Positions 8,201 to 15,091 of a stretch of DNA of 64,000 nt are shown in pieces. How positions within the stretch are numbered: the stretch's first letter is position 1; every line of letters starts with the position of its first letter. The notes below the pieces were generated by a model that saw only the letters and a program-made list of their open reading frames with translations, was not told the DNA's origin and did no database searches. The position numbers and the translations under genes were made by a program. This DNA is from Fulvivirga ligni (GTDB lineage Bacteria > Bacteroidota > Bacteroidia > Cytophagales > Cyclobacteriaceae): positions 3,515,001 through 3,579,000 of the forward strand of contig NZ_CP089979.1 in the NCBI RefSeq assembly GCF_021389935.1, in the 5' to 3' direction.

Positions 8201-8854
8201 AAGATTCACGGTGTCTTCTAGAATAGTACCGTGGTTTACATTATCCAGAGGTTCAGCTTTCTCAAAAGAGATGGGGAAATATAGTTCGAATGGAAAATCT
8301 GCTTCCCTTATCTTAAAACTGTGCTCACCATTTTCAGATAGCTTCAATATATTGCAATGACAGTCATTATCAATGTCAGGATTTGTAAGACTGGTGATGT
8401 ATCCTTGAGCTATAATGCCATTTTGCTTATCTTCTTCAGTAGATGAGGGGCCTTGTGAGCTCATTCTTAACAGGAGCTTATTGTTCAAAGTATCCAGCTC
8501 ATTTTGAAAGTAAGAAGATCCATCACGGTTTATAATTAGGCTATGACCCCTTTGCGTGGTGCTGAATAGATGGAAGTATCCATTAAACCTATTTTCAACT
8601 ATCCAGAAATAGAAGCTTTCATCACTTGGGTCCAGTGTATCTAGTGTTGCTTCACCATTGGCAGCATGTTTTAGGTATAATCCGTTTTCCCTGTTTTCTT
8701 GGATCCGATAAACTCCTGAGAGGTAGGAACCCAATGGCAGGTTTCTAAAATCTGGTTCTTTAAAATTCAAAGCACTGCTTTGCGCGTTTGCATCAGTGGC
8801 AAACCATACACAAGCGCATGCAAAGAATAGATAGTAATATATTCTTGTAAGCAT
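5279..8854 (-). CDS. Large secreted T9SS cargo protein, type A sorting domain
   Basis: A 1191-residue protein with a signal peptide (hydrophobic YYYLFFACACVWFA, cleavage near DANAQ). Its last ~80 residues are a type A T9SS sorting domain: LLIYPNPSASVVNF, then VLISLYDIWGKKLIESK, then ISSLKSGIYILKIE. This domain takes Bacteroidota proteins through the type IX system to the cell surface or outside. The central ~1000 residues match no family I recognise. A segment near residues 690-770 is rich in Ala/Gly/Ile with quasi-repeats (GSATIAEGVATM, GGAIVAQGIAQIGQGASAIVEG), suggesting a regular beta or helical stalk. It lies 19 bases downstream of the tail-fibre-like gene on the same strand, so the two are probably co-transcribed. 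Confidence 0.8.
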   Translation of the reverse strand: MLTRIYYYLFFACACVWFATDANAQSSALNFKEPDFRNLPLGSYLSGVYRIQENRENGLYLKHAANGEATLDTLDPSDESFYFWIVENRFNGYFHLFSTTQRGHSLIINRDGSSYFQNELDTLNNKLLLRMSSQGPSSTEEDKQNGIIAQGYITSLTNPDIDNDCHCNILKLSENGEHSFKIREADFPFELYFPISFEKAEPLDNVNHGTILEDTVNLFTRITQQANGKQNNFVSSLFFVGDFGTNDFKITIEPGTEGTIGFVDYTRHDFKSEVFKNARPKVGLRIKDGNISLVFGAGGQELPRSGEVIFGDEIQTDFLVNEPITFGFEGQKFLVATQGESTYKLALNDPSEFYMNQSISQYARMLTSLSSGAVQLSYTLKNGLVNMRDDFGSDDGSNYRSSDAFFPHAPEGEIVNTFDWTQTKWPIRYQDNGVQTDEVFSPFYQSGTFYNSISARYNSSNGQYMGGEDFSNQEGWELIKADLGYNANGTVRPQAPLLPYVMLYDRVAGIIRVMAYTKNEGEANQLILSLSTNNSEGYKPKMWGGMAQFASLDKVVTSAFSQPITFYSSSGRQWYFADFHTEFDPCVCFFESNFSLSIYKETRGDLSIIGKLSGGSLPAGTEEYDQWADHREDYLMGVMDNDYSGLENSLGTTVFNQYDQYDMRDYSDDINGILVGSDVQDWEKEAAKLEWEGTKQQGNAQIKGGRFMIAEGSATIAEGVATMVPTTFYADWGKDAAVGGAIVAQGIAQIGQGASAIVEGKGTLKIASAQKLYYDDIKDRTKYDDQDINLTAPPPRPHVIFGDLALKGTLTIQTQMLRDGDGIIVTPGGKNPCTGPGCEWYNNGTLGATPLYDKPLGNYNLLNQPKFGIAIVSNGDEHKAYLRIKEKPYFVHNNSARGKIEDILSINLSVETYIDSANYQSTGVYTSDRGYTTLIGVNGAEGLIAEHDISDLIDWKTIEANIGGLDGNITDEEIADQLSKWINVSYRVTSLTMSSLIARNLSRSFANSNMIYGGESVFAYETSNAPSYQLVEKVTELAETDEVLSTYNFSDHPIFGDEYNIYYTDFSQQSGSQYSAMNSYCSGLNPNNSSARIMEDAGQLTNQAIDNNGLLIYPNPSASVVNFKLDTDLEGEVLISLYDIWGKKLIESKDQVFSGFHLEGRINISSLKSGIYILKIELPDGTSNSRRIIRK

Positions 8855-8873
8855 AATATACTTGTTTTATGGT

Positions 8874-10184
8874 TTATTTAATTTGGCTTAAAGCTTTCTG
8901 AAGCTCTTTGTTCTCTTCTTTTAAGCTTTGAAGCTCTTTTTCTAACCTGATCAGGTGAAGGTAAATGGTCTCTATATTTTCTACAGACTGAATGGCTACA
9001 GTGTTTAATGATAAACCATTAGTTACCACCTCTTGCTCTGATGGCATATTAGGCAGATGATGGTAGCTTTTCACAAACTGTTCCATATCTGAAAGAGACA
9101 TTACTTCATAATTTTCTTCAAAAACATAGTCAGGAAAGCTGGCAGCTGAAGTGACGAACGAGGTGGCGTAGGCATCGCCATTTACATGGAGTTTGTGTGC
9201 TACATTAGTAGTTCCTACACCTAAATTTCCTTCTTTGGTGATCGACATGAGGTTTTGATTACCTGTCTTAAACATGAAGATGTTTTTGTTATTGTTTGCC
9301 GAATCAGCAGTGAAATTTATAGCTCCGTTTGACATTAGATGATGGCCATTTTCAACGAAAATATCGCCATTTACATGAAGTTTGGCATTAGGAACTGCAG
9401 TGCCTATTCCAACATCTCCATCTTCGCTGATCACCATATTAACACCTGAGTCATCACTAGCCGAAAACATAAGACCTTGATAGCCTTCAAGTTTGTTCAA
9501 ACCAAAAATACTTGAATTATCTGCTACTCGGATGTTGCCATTCACATGTAGTTTTTCTGAAGGCTGCATTATGCCAATGCCAAAATTACCGTTTTCCTTC
9601 ATTAACATATGAACCTGATCAAATGACTTGAATCGGATATCTCCACCGTCATCAGCTCCTTCAATGTTGGCATGGATGTTAAGGTGTCCCTTAGTCATTA
9701 AATTATGATTGGCGGCCATAAGAATGTTACCATTTACATGCAGCCTCTGTTCGGGACTATTGGTGCCAACTCCAAATTTGGAATCGAAATTTGCCATTCC
9801 TTTTGGTATAAATATCACATCAGCATACCAAGTTTCATGATTCTTATGACTTCTGAGATTAGCTTTTAAGTGCCATTCTTCATTTTTAACGTACATAAAT
9901 ACCTTCAAAAAATCTCCGGTGTTATTTTCCTGTACATCAGCGCTTAAAATCTGAAATCCGATGACTCCTGCCTCCCAAGCATTAGCATCGAAGCCCGTGT
10001 TATAATCTACTTCATTACCCAGATTGGCATATCTTTTTATTCTCATCTGTGCTTCAGAGCTGATGCTCATAGCAGTTAGCATAAGAATAGTAATAGCGGA
10101 GGTTAGCAACATTTTTTGCAAACCATGACTGCTGTAAATGAAAGGGTTATAGAGGTTTTTGATTCTAGTAGATAGAGTTTTCAT
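8874..10184 (-). CDS. Phage-tail-fibre-like surface repeat protein
   Basis: A 436-residue secreted protein. The start at 10184 gives an unusually long N-region before the hydrophobic core (TSAITILMLTAMSI) ending at SSEAQ. The body has four copies of a unit with the core GxGTxxPxxKLHVNGxI (for example VGIGTAVPNAKLHVNGDI), a motif shared by phage tail-fibre-like and surface proteins of Bacteroidota that form trimeric beta structures. The C-terminus is a coiled coil (LHLIRLEKELQSLKEENKEL). I see no type IX sorting domain and no S74 autoprotease domain. It is first in a likely two-gene unit with the 1191-residue T9SS cargo and may be its partner; that link is inference. Confidence 0.75.
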   Translation of the reverse strand: MKTLSTRIKNLYNPFIYSSHGLQKMLLTSAITILMLTAMSISSEAQMRIKRYANLGNEVDYNTGFDANAWEAGVIGFQILSADVQENNTGDFLKVFMYVKNEEWHLKANLRSHKNHETWYADVIFIPKGMANFDSKFGVGTNSPEQRLHVNGNILMAANHNLMTKGHLNIHANIEGADDGGDIRFKSFDQVHMLMKENGNFGIGIMQPSEKLHVNGNIRVADNSSIFGLNKLEGYQGLMFSASDDSGVNMVISEDGDVGIGTAVPNAKLHVNGDIFVENGHHLMSNGAINFTADSANNNKNIFMFKTGNQNLMSITKEGNLGVGTTNVAHKLHVNGDAYATSFVTSAASFPDYVFEENYEVMSLSDMEQFVKSYHHLPNMPSEQEVVTNGLSLNTVAIQSVENIETIYLHLIRLEKELQSLKEENKELQKALSQIK

Positions 10185-10228
10185 TTTAATAAATTTTAAA
10201 TTATAAATAGATTAATGAATACATGTCT

Positions 10229-10258
10229 GGCCATTATTTCGGGTTGGAAATAATGGCC
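10229..10258 (-). promoter_or_regulatory. Perfect 12-bp hairpin in the leader of the tail-fibre-like gene
   Basis: GGCCATTATTTC (10229-10240) and GAAATAATGGCC (10247-10258) form a perfect stem with a 6-base loop. No T-run follows on either strand, so it is not a normal terminator. It lies 45 bases upstream of the start at 10184, where it could act as an RNA structure or a dyad operator. Confidence 0.5.
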
Positions 10259-10453
10259 CTGACACCCTATCTGCGAAGCAATTAGAACTTATAAGAAAGC
10301 CGAGATTACATAGATTTTACTTATAAATCTCCTGAAAGTAAGACCCACTCAGCTTAGGTTGTTCTGAATTTGTTAATACAAAGGTAGACTGAGATAAAGC
10401 CTTTTCGATAGAAGGAAAACGACAAAGGATACAAGATATACGACACGGACTAA

Positions 10454-10486
10454 AACAAATCCGACATTGGGGATGTCGGATTTGTT
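10454..10486 (-). terminator. Intrinsic terminator of the DUF3592-like gene
   Basis: AACAAATCCGACAT (10454-10467) and ATGTCGGATTTGTT (10473-10486) form a perfect 14-base stem with a 5-base loop. On the minus strand the stem is followed by TTTA after its own TT, giving a short U-run. It lies 22 bases past the stop of the minus-strand gene at 10509. Confidence 0.8.
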
Positions 10487-10508
10487 CTGATTGGATCAAA
10501 TCAAGATG

Positions 10509-10935
10509 TCAGCCTCTTTTCTGTCTATCCGCAATTTGTTGAAGGTAGTTCATGAAAAGAAAGAACAAGAGTGCCAAAATGAAAATTGCACTGACTAAGC
10601 TGCCGGTAAATATGCTATACCATTTATTTAAAACCACATCTTCGTCATTATAGAGGATTGATATCTCCAGTTTTATAGGTTCTATCACCAAGGGTGCCTA
10701 CATGAAAACTGCTAGAATCCACGTCATAAGGTCTCTTAAATTTCGCATGGTAATTATAGGAGTCTCGCTGCACTTTGTATTTATAATATTCCTCTTTATA
10801 AATGACTGCCTTGGCTTCTTTAGAGTTATTCATCAAAAACCAGGATTCCGTAATTATAAAAAATAGGAATGCACCAAGTGCCACAACTAAGAATATGAAA
10901 ATAACAACCGAGAAAGCTGTTTTGAATTTAAACAT
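10509..10935 (-). pseudogene. DUF3592-like membrane protein, frameshifted
   Basis: Two overlapping minus-strand frames (10648-10935 and 10509-10691) together spell one DUF3592-type protein. The first supplies the N-terminal membrane span (FSVVIFIFLVVALGAFLFFI), an extracytoplasmic part, and TLGDRTYKTGD, then runs into a stop. The second supplies the expected continuation ILYNDEDVVLNKW and the second span (FTGSLVSAIFILALLFFLFM). DUF3592 proteins normally read 'y-x-vGd-x-v-x-vLYdPedP' between two spans, so removing one base near 10655-10662 restores a ~150-residue protein. Either the gene is broken, or the base is a sequencing error, or the frame is shifted in translation. A good terminator still follows it, which suggests recent decay at most. 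Confidence 0.7.
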
Positions 10936-10983
10936 TATGTGTTGTATGCTTTAAATTGCTAGTTTTTAACCTTGAATTATAGC

Positions 10984-11457
10984 TTAGCCATTAGTATTAT
11001 CCACCACCTCCAAGCCAAACGCATTACAAAGAGGCTCTAGTTTCTTCAGAAGTTTTTCTTTGTTTTTCATGCCTTTCAGATGAAGTTTATTGTCATCATC
11101 CAACTTTAAATAGGCATTAAATACCTGGTTAGTGAAAGTGCTTGAAGCACTTACCCTGCTGTAAATTCTTTGGCTCATCATGGCAGAGTTTACATATATC
11201 TTTTGTGCAGAATGATACTTTTCCCAGCTTCCTAATTTAAGTCCGGCAATATCGTAATACTCTCTATACTTGTTTGCATCCAGGTTGAATTGAAAGCCTT
11301 TTTCCGTGATGATCATCAATACTCCAATTAATATTAAAAGCGGCATTAATATATAATTTTGAGCAATTAGGCTTATGCCAACTATTATAAATAGAAGACC
11401 TGCGAATTGAAATTGCCGAGGAAATAATTTTGATGATTTAAAGTTTATGATTTTCAC
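10984..11457 (-). CDS. Small membrane protein of unknown function
   Basis: A 157-residue protein beginning at GTG (11457). Two adjacent hydrophobic stretches (about residues 17-33 and 35-50, rich in Ile/Leu/Phe) form a hairpin membrane anchor, followed by a ~100-residue cytosolic-like region with MKNKEKLLKKLEPLCNAFGL at the end. The soluble part resembles PH-like membrane-tethered proteins only vaguely, so I assign no family. It lies upstream of the frameshifted DUF3592-like gene on the same strand (48-base gap). Confidence 0.6.
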   Translation of the reverse strand: MKIINFKSSKLFPRQFQFAGLLFIIVGISLIAQNYILMPLLILIGVLMIITEKGFQFNLDANKYREYYDIAGLKLGSWEKYHSAQKIYVNSAMMSQRIYSRVSASSTFTNQVFNAYLKLDDDNKLHLKGMKNKEKLLKKLEPLCNAFGLEVVDNTNG

Positions 11458-11531
11458 TTAGAAGCTATATGTTTAATTTACTTAAATATATAGCATTTAA
11501 TAATGAGTTAAAAGATATGTTGTTAGAGAAT

Positions 11532-12827
11532 TCAATTGCTTTTTAATATATCAAATGCGAGAACAATAAAAGATTTGTGCATTGCAGCATTTAATCCTGT
11601 ACCATTAGATAAGCCAGATCCACTTTCGTATCTATATTGAACAGAGAGGCGATCACGTTTTAGGCCCACACCAGCCAACCAACCTGCTTCATAATTTGTT
11701 GCTTCGAGGATTTCTTCTTGTTTTATTCTGCTCGTTCCATAGAATTCTGATGTCTCAATTTTGAAATTTTCCTCACTTAAAAGAAAACCATTGATTACAC
11801 CCATGTTGAACATTAGTTTCCAATTGTTTATAATATAGTTATACCTTAACATGTTCTTTAAATGTATATAAGAACCTCCAAAGTATGAATAGGTATGACT
11901 GTAATCGTTCTCATTATTGAAATCAGTATATTCCCCATCAGTTTCATATTTGGAGTAAATCAACTCATTGTTAATTGACCATTTGCCTCTATTGCGAGGG
12001 AGAATAATTTCTAAATATAATCCGCCGGTTACGTCTAAGGAAGCTGGAAAATTTGTCTTTTCCAAATATTGGGAGTTAGATGATAAAACATCTGTTTTAC
12101 CATCTTTAAAGACAATATTTGTGCTACTTAAACCACCAATTAACCCAAATTGTAAAGTTTTACCTTTTTTATCTGGCGAGTAAGAAGGTTGAGTGTCAGA
12201 ACACTTTTGGTAAAATTCTTCAAATAGATTGAATAAACTATTTTGTCGGTATGCTGTATTGTTGAGTTTGGAATCTATTTCTTTACAGGTGTTGAGGTAT
12301 AATTTTAGCTGACCTATAAATTTTTTATTTTCTTTGATCTTTTCCTTATCGTAGTACTTTTTGTAAATCAGTAATTCTGGATTTTTATCATTACCAATGT
12401 AGAAATTTTCTTTGCCTTGTTCTGTAACATTGACAAATAGGTTCTTCTCGCCTTTTAATAACTGTAGTATAAAGGTGGTGTCCTTATCAATATTAATCTG
12501 TGGCGAATTTTCAAAACCTTTGTTGAAAGTGGATGACGAAGTTTCTGTTTCTACGATCGCACTCAGATATTTCTCATTATTCACATTAAAGCCTTCGATT
12601 TCAAAGGGTTTATATGTTTCCTCTTCAGTATTTGGGGCTAAAGATTTTTTGAACTTGATGATCTTTGGGTTAATCTTCCAATTTCTGTAATTAATATAAC
12701 CGTTAGTAGATTCTCCACTATTTAACACTATGCTCCCAGGAATATAATTTTTCTGCGCTTTTAAACAAGATGTTGAAAGGAGTACGGTTATGAATGTTAG
12801 TCCGAGGAAATAAGTTGCTTTATTCAT
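11532..12827 (-). CDS. Outer-membrane beta-barrel-like protein, hypothetical
   Basis: A 431-residue protein with a signal peptide (YFLGLTFITVLLSTSCLKAQ; cleavage after AQ is more likely than lipidation at the Cys). An N-terminal ~110 residues contain GSIVLNSGESTNGYINYRNW and KPFEIEGFNV, a module seen ahead of barrel domains in Bacteroidota. From about residue 225 the alternating pattern (LQFGLIGGLSSTNIVF, GGLYLEIILPR, WSINNELIYSKYE, LKNMLRYNYIINNWKLMFNMG, seen in short strands) and the final LAFDILKSN suit an 8- or 10-strand outer-membrane barrel. No substrate can be named. A TAnnTTTG -7 element lies just upstream. Confidence 0.65.
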   Translation of the reverse strand: MNKATYFLGLTFITVLLSTSCLKAQKNYIPGSIVLNSGESTNGYINYRNWKINPKIIKFKKSLAPNTEEETYKPFEIEGFNVNNEKYLSAIVETETSSSTFNKGFENSPQINIDKDTTFILQLLKGEKNLFVNVTEQGKENFYIGNDKNPELLIYKKYYDKEKIKENKKFIGQLKLYLNTCKEIDSKLNNTAYRQNSLFNLFEEFYQKCSDTQPSYSPDKKGKTLQFGLIGGLSSTNIVFKDGKTDVLSSNSQYLEKTNFPASLDVTGGLYLEIILPRNRGKWSINNELIYSKYETDGEYTDFNNENDYSHTYSYFGGSYIHLKNMLRYNYIINNWKLMFNMGVINGFLLSEENFKIETSEFYGTSRIKQEEILEATNYEAGWLAGVGLKRDRLSVQYRYESGSGLSNGTGLNAAMHKSFIVLAFDILKSN

Positions 12828-12859
12828 TATAGAGGTTAATAGAAATTAATGCCGAAATT

Positions 12860-12867
12860 CAAATCTA
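12860..12867 (-). promoter_or_regulatory. Candidate -7 element of the barrel-protein gene
   Basis: On the minus strand this reads TAGATTTG, matching TAnnTTTG, 32 bases before the start at 12827. No -33 TTTG is seen at the right spacing. Confidence 0.35.
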
Positions 12868-12893
12868 GAAGTTATAATCAATATTAGAATAGT

Positions 12894-13490
12894 TTAACCT
12901 TCTAATTCTTTCAAAATATTCTCCGCAGAGGAAGTGATTTTTACATAATGATTATAACCCCATTTCGAAAATATTATCAGAGCCACTAAAAATATTGGGA
13001 TACACCACCATACTTTTAAACTAATCTCCATAAGGTCTTTATTGCTAAGTAACTTGCTGGACACTAAAATTATCGGCATCATAAAGAACCAGTTCATGTA
13101 AACACCTGCTTTTTGTATGCCAAGTACTCTTTTTCTGGCCTTAGTGAAGTTGAAAATGGTGTCTTTATAATTGCTCTTACCGATTTCTACGCTACGGATG
13201 TCTCGCAGTGACAGTAATACCATGGTGGGTAATATGGTCAGGTAGGCAATGGTAATAAGACCGCTGGTGGCCAGGTACCAATTATCCAGCTGCTGGAAGT
13301 TGGCTACAACGTAAATGGCTATGCTAAAGGTGATTACCGATGCAATAGTTTCATATTTATTGATGGTTCTAAACCTGTTTTTATATTTCTCCTTTGTCAT
13401 ATCAAGAATCATTTGATTGGTGAGTTTTTTTTGATTTTCTAACTCGAGGCTCATCTGTCCCCAAAGTGCTTTCATTTCTTCAAGTTCCAT
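12894..13490 (-). CDS. Membrane protein downstream of the ECF sigma gene, possible sigma partner
   Basis: A 198-residue protein with a cytosolic N-terminus starting MELEEMKALWGQMSLELENQ, a pattern common in Bacteroidota genes placed after ECF sigma factors. Four hydrophobic spans follow (about residues 47-65, 74-95, 133-152 and 163-182), and the C-terminus is cytosolic. It begins 2 bases after the sigma gene ends, so the two are translated together. A role in holding or controlling the sigma factor is inferred from this position; it has no zinc-binding anti-sigma motif. Confidence 0.65.
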   Translation of the reverse strand: MELEEMKALWGQMSLELENQKKLTNQMILDMTKEKYKNRFRTINKYETIASVITFSIAIYVVANFQQLDNWYLATSGLITIAYLTILPTMVLLSLRDIRSVEIGKSNYKDTIFNFTKARKRVLGIQKAGVYMNWFFMMPIILVSSKLLSNKDLMEISLKVWWCIPIFLVALIIFSKWGYNHYVKITSSAENILKELEG

Positions 13491-13492
13491 GG

Positions 13493-13984
13493 CTAGCTGT
13501 TTTTAATCTGGGACTTTAATTTTTGTTTAATTCTTGAAAGACGAGTACCTACGTTACTACTGGTAAAACCGGTAATAGCAGCGATCTCATCATAGTTTTT
13601 ACCTTCCAGAAAAAGTAGAATAATACCTTTTTCAACCACGCTCAACTGCTTTATTTGGGCATAGAGCATGTTCACCCTTTCTTCCATTACAGTGTCTTTT
13701 TCATCATACACTATATGCAAGTCCAGGTCTATGGGTACATGATGTTTTTCTTTTCTATTTCTCCGGTTGAGATGGGAAATGGAGGTGTTCAAGGCCACTC
13801 GATACATCCAGGTGGATACTTTAGATTCTTCCCTAAATGATTCAAATGACTTCCATAGTTGATATACAATTTCCTGATACAGATCCTTTTGATCGTCCTC
13901 ATCAGAAGCGTATACCCTGGAAATTTTGAATATGATCCCCTCATTTTCCTTTATCAATCGTACAAACTCGTCTTTACTGCGCAT
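13493..13984 (-). CDS. RNA polymerase sigma-70 factor, ECF type
   Basis: A 163-residue ECF sigma factor. Region 2 shows DQKDLYQEIVYQLWKSFESF and STWMYRVALNTSISHLNRR (cited in part: DLYQEIVYQLWKSF, STWMYRVALN), which bind the -10 region and core polymerase. Region 4 shows EKGIILLFLEGKNYDEIAAI followed by SNVGTRLSRIKQKLK, the -35 recognition helix. There is no C-terminal extension. It is followed at 2 bases by a four-span membrane protein that may be its regulator. The target promoters cannot be read from this window. Confidence 0.92.
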   Translation of the reverse strand: MRSKDEFVRLIKENEGIIFKISRVYASDEDDQKDLYQEIVYQLWKSFESFREESKVSTWMYRVALNTSISHLNRRNRKEKHHVPIDLDLHIVYDEKDTVMEERVNMLYAQIKQLSVVEKGIILLFLEGKNYDEIAAITGFTSSNVGTRLSRIKQKLKSQIKNS

Positions 13985-14036
13985 TCTAATTGATCAATTA
14001 CACCTGATTAGTTTATGAGGGTGGAGATAAATCACA

Positions 14037-14044
14037 CAAAAATA
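14037..14044 (-). promoter_or_regulatory. Candidate -7 element of the sigma factor gene
   Basis: The minus strand reads TATTTTTG, matching TAnnTTTG, 52 bases before the start at 13984. No clear -33 partner is visible. Confidence 0.35.
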
Positions 14045-14104
14045 GAAATATTTTTTTCAGGGGGTGAATTTTAGGAGGTAGGGGCGTTGCAAACCTAATT
14101 GTGT

Positions 14105-14180
14105 CACCTCACCCAACCCTCTCCTCAAGGAGAGGGCTCTTATTCCCTTCTCCTTGAGGAGAAGGGCTGGGGATGAGGTG
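14105..14180. repeat. Dispersed palindromic repeat A, copy 1
   Basis: A 76-base unit bounded by CACCTCA and TGAGGTG. Inside are two nested hairpins, CCCTCTCCTCAAGGAGAGGG and CCCTTCTCCTTGAGGAGAAG followed by GG. The same design recurs at 14347, 15052 (partial), 16932 and 17685. Confidence 0.9.
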
Positions 14181-14203
14181 ATTCTTTAACTATCTATTCC
14201 ATT

Positions 14204-14298
14204 GTCATTTTGAACGATAGTGAAAAATCTATGAATTAGATTCATGCCCGCTGTGAGTAAGCCACAAAGTGAATAGATCTCTTCTGCGTTGAGATGAC
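14204..14298. repeat. Dispersed repeat B, copy 1
   Basis: A 95-base unit starting GTCATTTTGAACGATAGTGA and ending GAGATGAC, with terminal inverted bases GTCAT/ATGAC and the internal phrase GAATAGATCTCT. A near-copy of the same length is at 17065-17159. It follows repeat A by 23 bases. Confidence 0.88.
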
Positions 14299-14346
14299 TG
14301 GTTTCTGCAGGCGATATACACACTTGCTCGTTTTAAATCTTATTGT

Positions 14347-14420
14347 CACCTCACCCACCTTCTCCTCAAGGAGAGGGCTTTACTCCCTTCTCCTTGAGGA
14401 GAAGGGCCGGGGATGAGGTG
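14347..14420. repeat. Dispersed palindromic repeat A, copy 2
   Basis: A 74-base copy with the same CACCTCA...TGAGGTG ends and both internal hairpins as copy 1. The first hairpin arm carries a small change (CCTTCTCCTCAAGGAGAGGG). Confidence 0.9.
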
Positions 14421-14506
14421 ATATTCTTCGCATTACCCCCTTCAAAGTGACGGGATTCATGGTTGATATAAATTTATTTTATCACCATTTTTGAAATAAA
14501 GAAAAG

Positions 14507-15004
14507 ATGGCCACCCTGAATAAAATATCAACATGTCTTTGGTTTAATGGAAACGCTACGGAAGCAGCAGGCTTTTATACTTCCATATTTAAAGATTCCA
14601 GCATAGAAAAAATCTCTCATTATTCGAAAGGCTTTGAGGAATCAGGATGGAAAGAGGGAGATGTTCTTTCAGTGGATTTTTATTTATTAGGTTATCACTT
14701 CGTAGCCATAAATTCCAACCCGAATATTCCATTTAATAAAGCGGTTTCGTTTATGATTAACTGTGATAATCAGGAGGAAATAGACTATTATTGGACTCGT
14801 CTTTCTGAAAGTAGTGACCCGGTAACACATCAATGCGGTTGGCTGGTTGATAAGTTTGGGGTCACCTGGCAAGTGAATTACAAGGATATGTCAGATTTCC
14901 TTTCACACTCAGATCCGGCGAGAGCCCAGGCGGCCTTACTTGCTCTTTCTAAAATGAAGAAATTGGATATTGAAGCACTAAAAGAGGCATCATTACACGT
15001 TTGA
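14507..15004 (+). CDS. VOC family protein (PhnB / 3-demethylubiquinone methyltransferase-like domain)
   Basis: A 165-residue protein of the VOC/glyoxalase superfamily, of the group annotated as PhnB-like or '3-demethylubiquinone-9 3-methyltransferase' domain. Signature parts are ISTCLWFNGNATEAAGFYTS at the start, SVDFYLLGYHFVAINSNP, and the end of the fold at DKFGVTWQVNYKDM followed by AQAALLALSKMKKLDIEAL. Residues typical of the metal or ligand pocket (FNGNA, GW-x-VDKFGVTWQV) are present. The substrate is unknown for this group, and the methyltransferase label is not supported by activity. Repeats flank it on both sides. Confidence 0.85.
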   Translation: MATLNKISTCLWFNGNATEAAGFYTSIFKDSSIEKISHYSKGFEESGWKEGDVLSVDFYLLGYHFVAINSNPNIPFNKAVSFMINCDNQEEIDYYWTRLSESSDPVTHQCGWLVDKFGVTWQVNYKDMSDFLSHSDPARAQAALLALSKMKKLDIEALKEASLHV

Positions 15005-15051
15005 CCTCATTTGGGTGTTACAATAATATCTTTTTACGTGGAGAATTAAGA

Positions 15052-15086
15052 CCCTTCTCTACTTGCGAGAAGGGCCGGGGAATGGG
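15052..15086. repeat. Dispersed repeat A, partial copy 3
   Basis: Only the right half remains: CCCTTCTCTACTTGCGAGAA followed by GGGCCGGGGAATGGG. It lies just beyond the 3' end of the GH13 gene (stop at 15092 side). Confidence 0.75.
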
Positions 15087-15091
15087 TTTAA

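Larger units (their letters stand above)
10185..10508. other. Intergenic region with two hairpins, no gene seen
   Basis: These 324 bases hold no convincing gene; a 60-codon minus-strand frame at 10317-10499 is cysteine-rich, unlike any family, and overlaps the terminator below. Two strong inverted repeats are present: a 12-base perfect stem at 10229-10258 in the leader of the tail-fibre-like gene, and a 14-base stem at 10454-10486. Confidence 0.6.

Noticed and set aside
10317-10499. 60-codon minus-strand frame
   Set aside because: It covers the terminator hairpin at 10454-10486, is unusually cysteine-rich, and resembles no family.
14447-14460. A TGA-N6-TCA match (TGACGGGATTCA) upstream of the VOC gene
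   Set aside because: The fourth bases do not pair and the region is repeat-derived; taken as a chance match and used as a background example.
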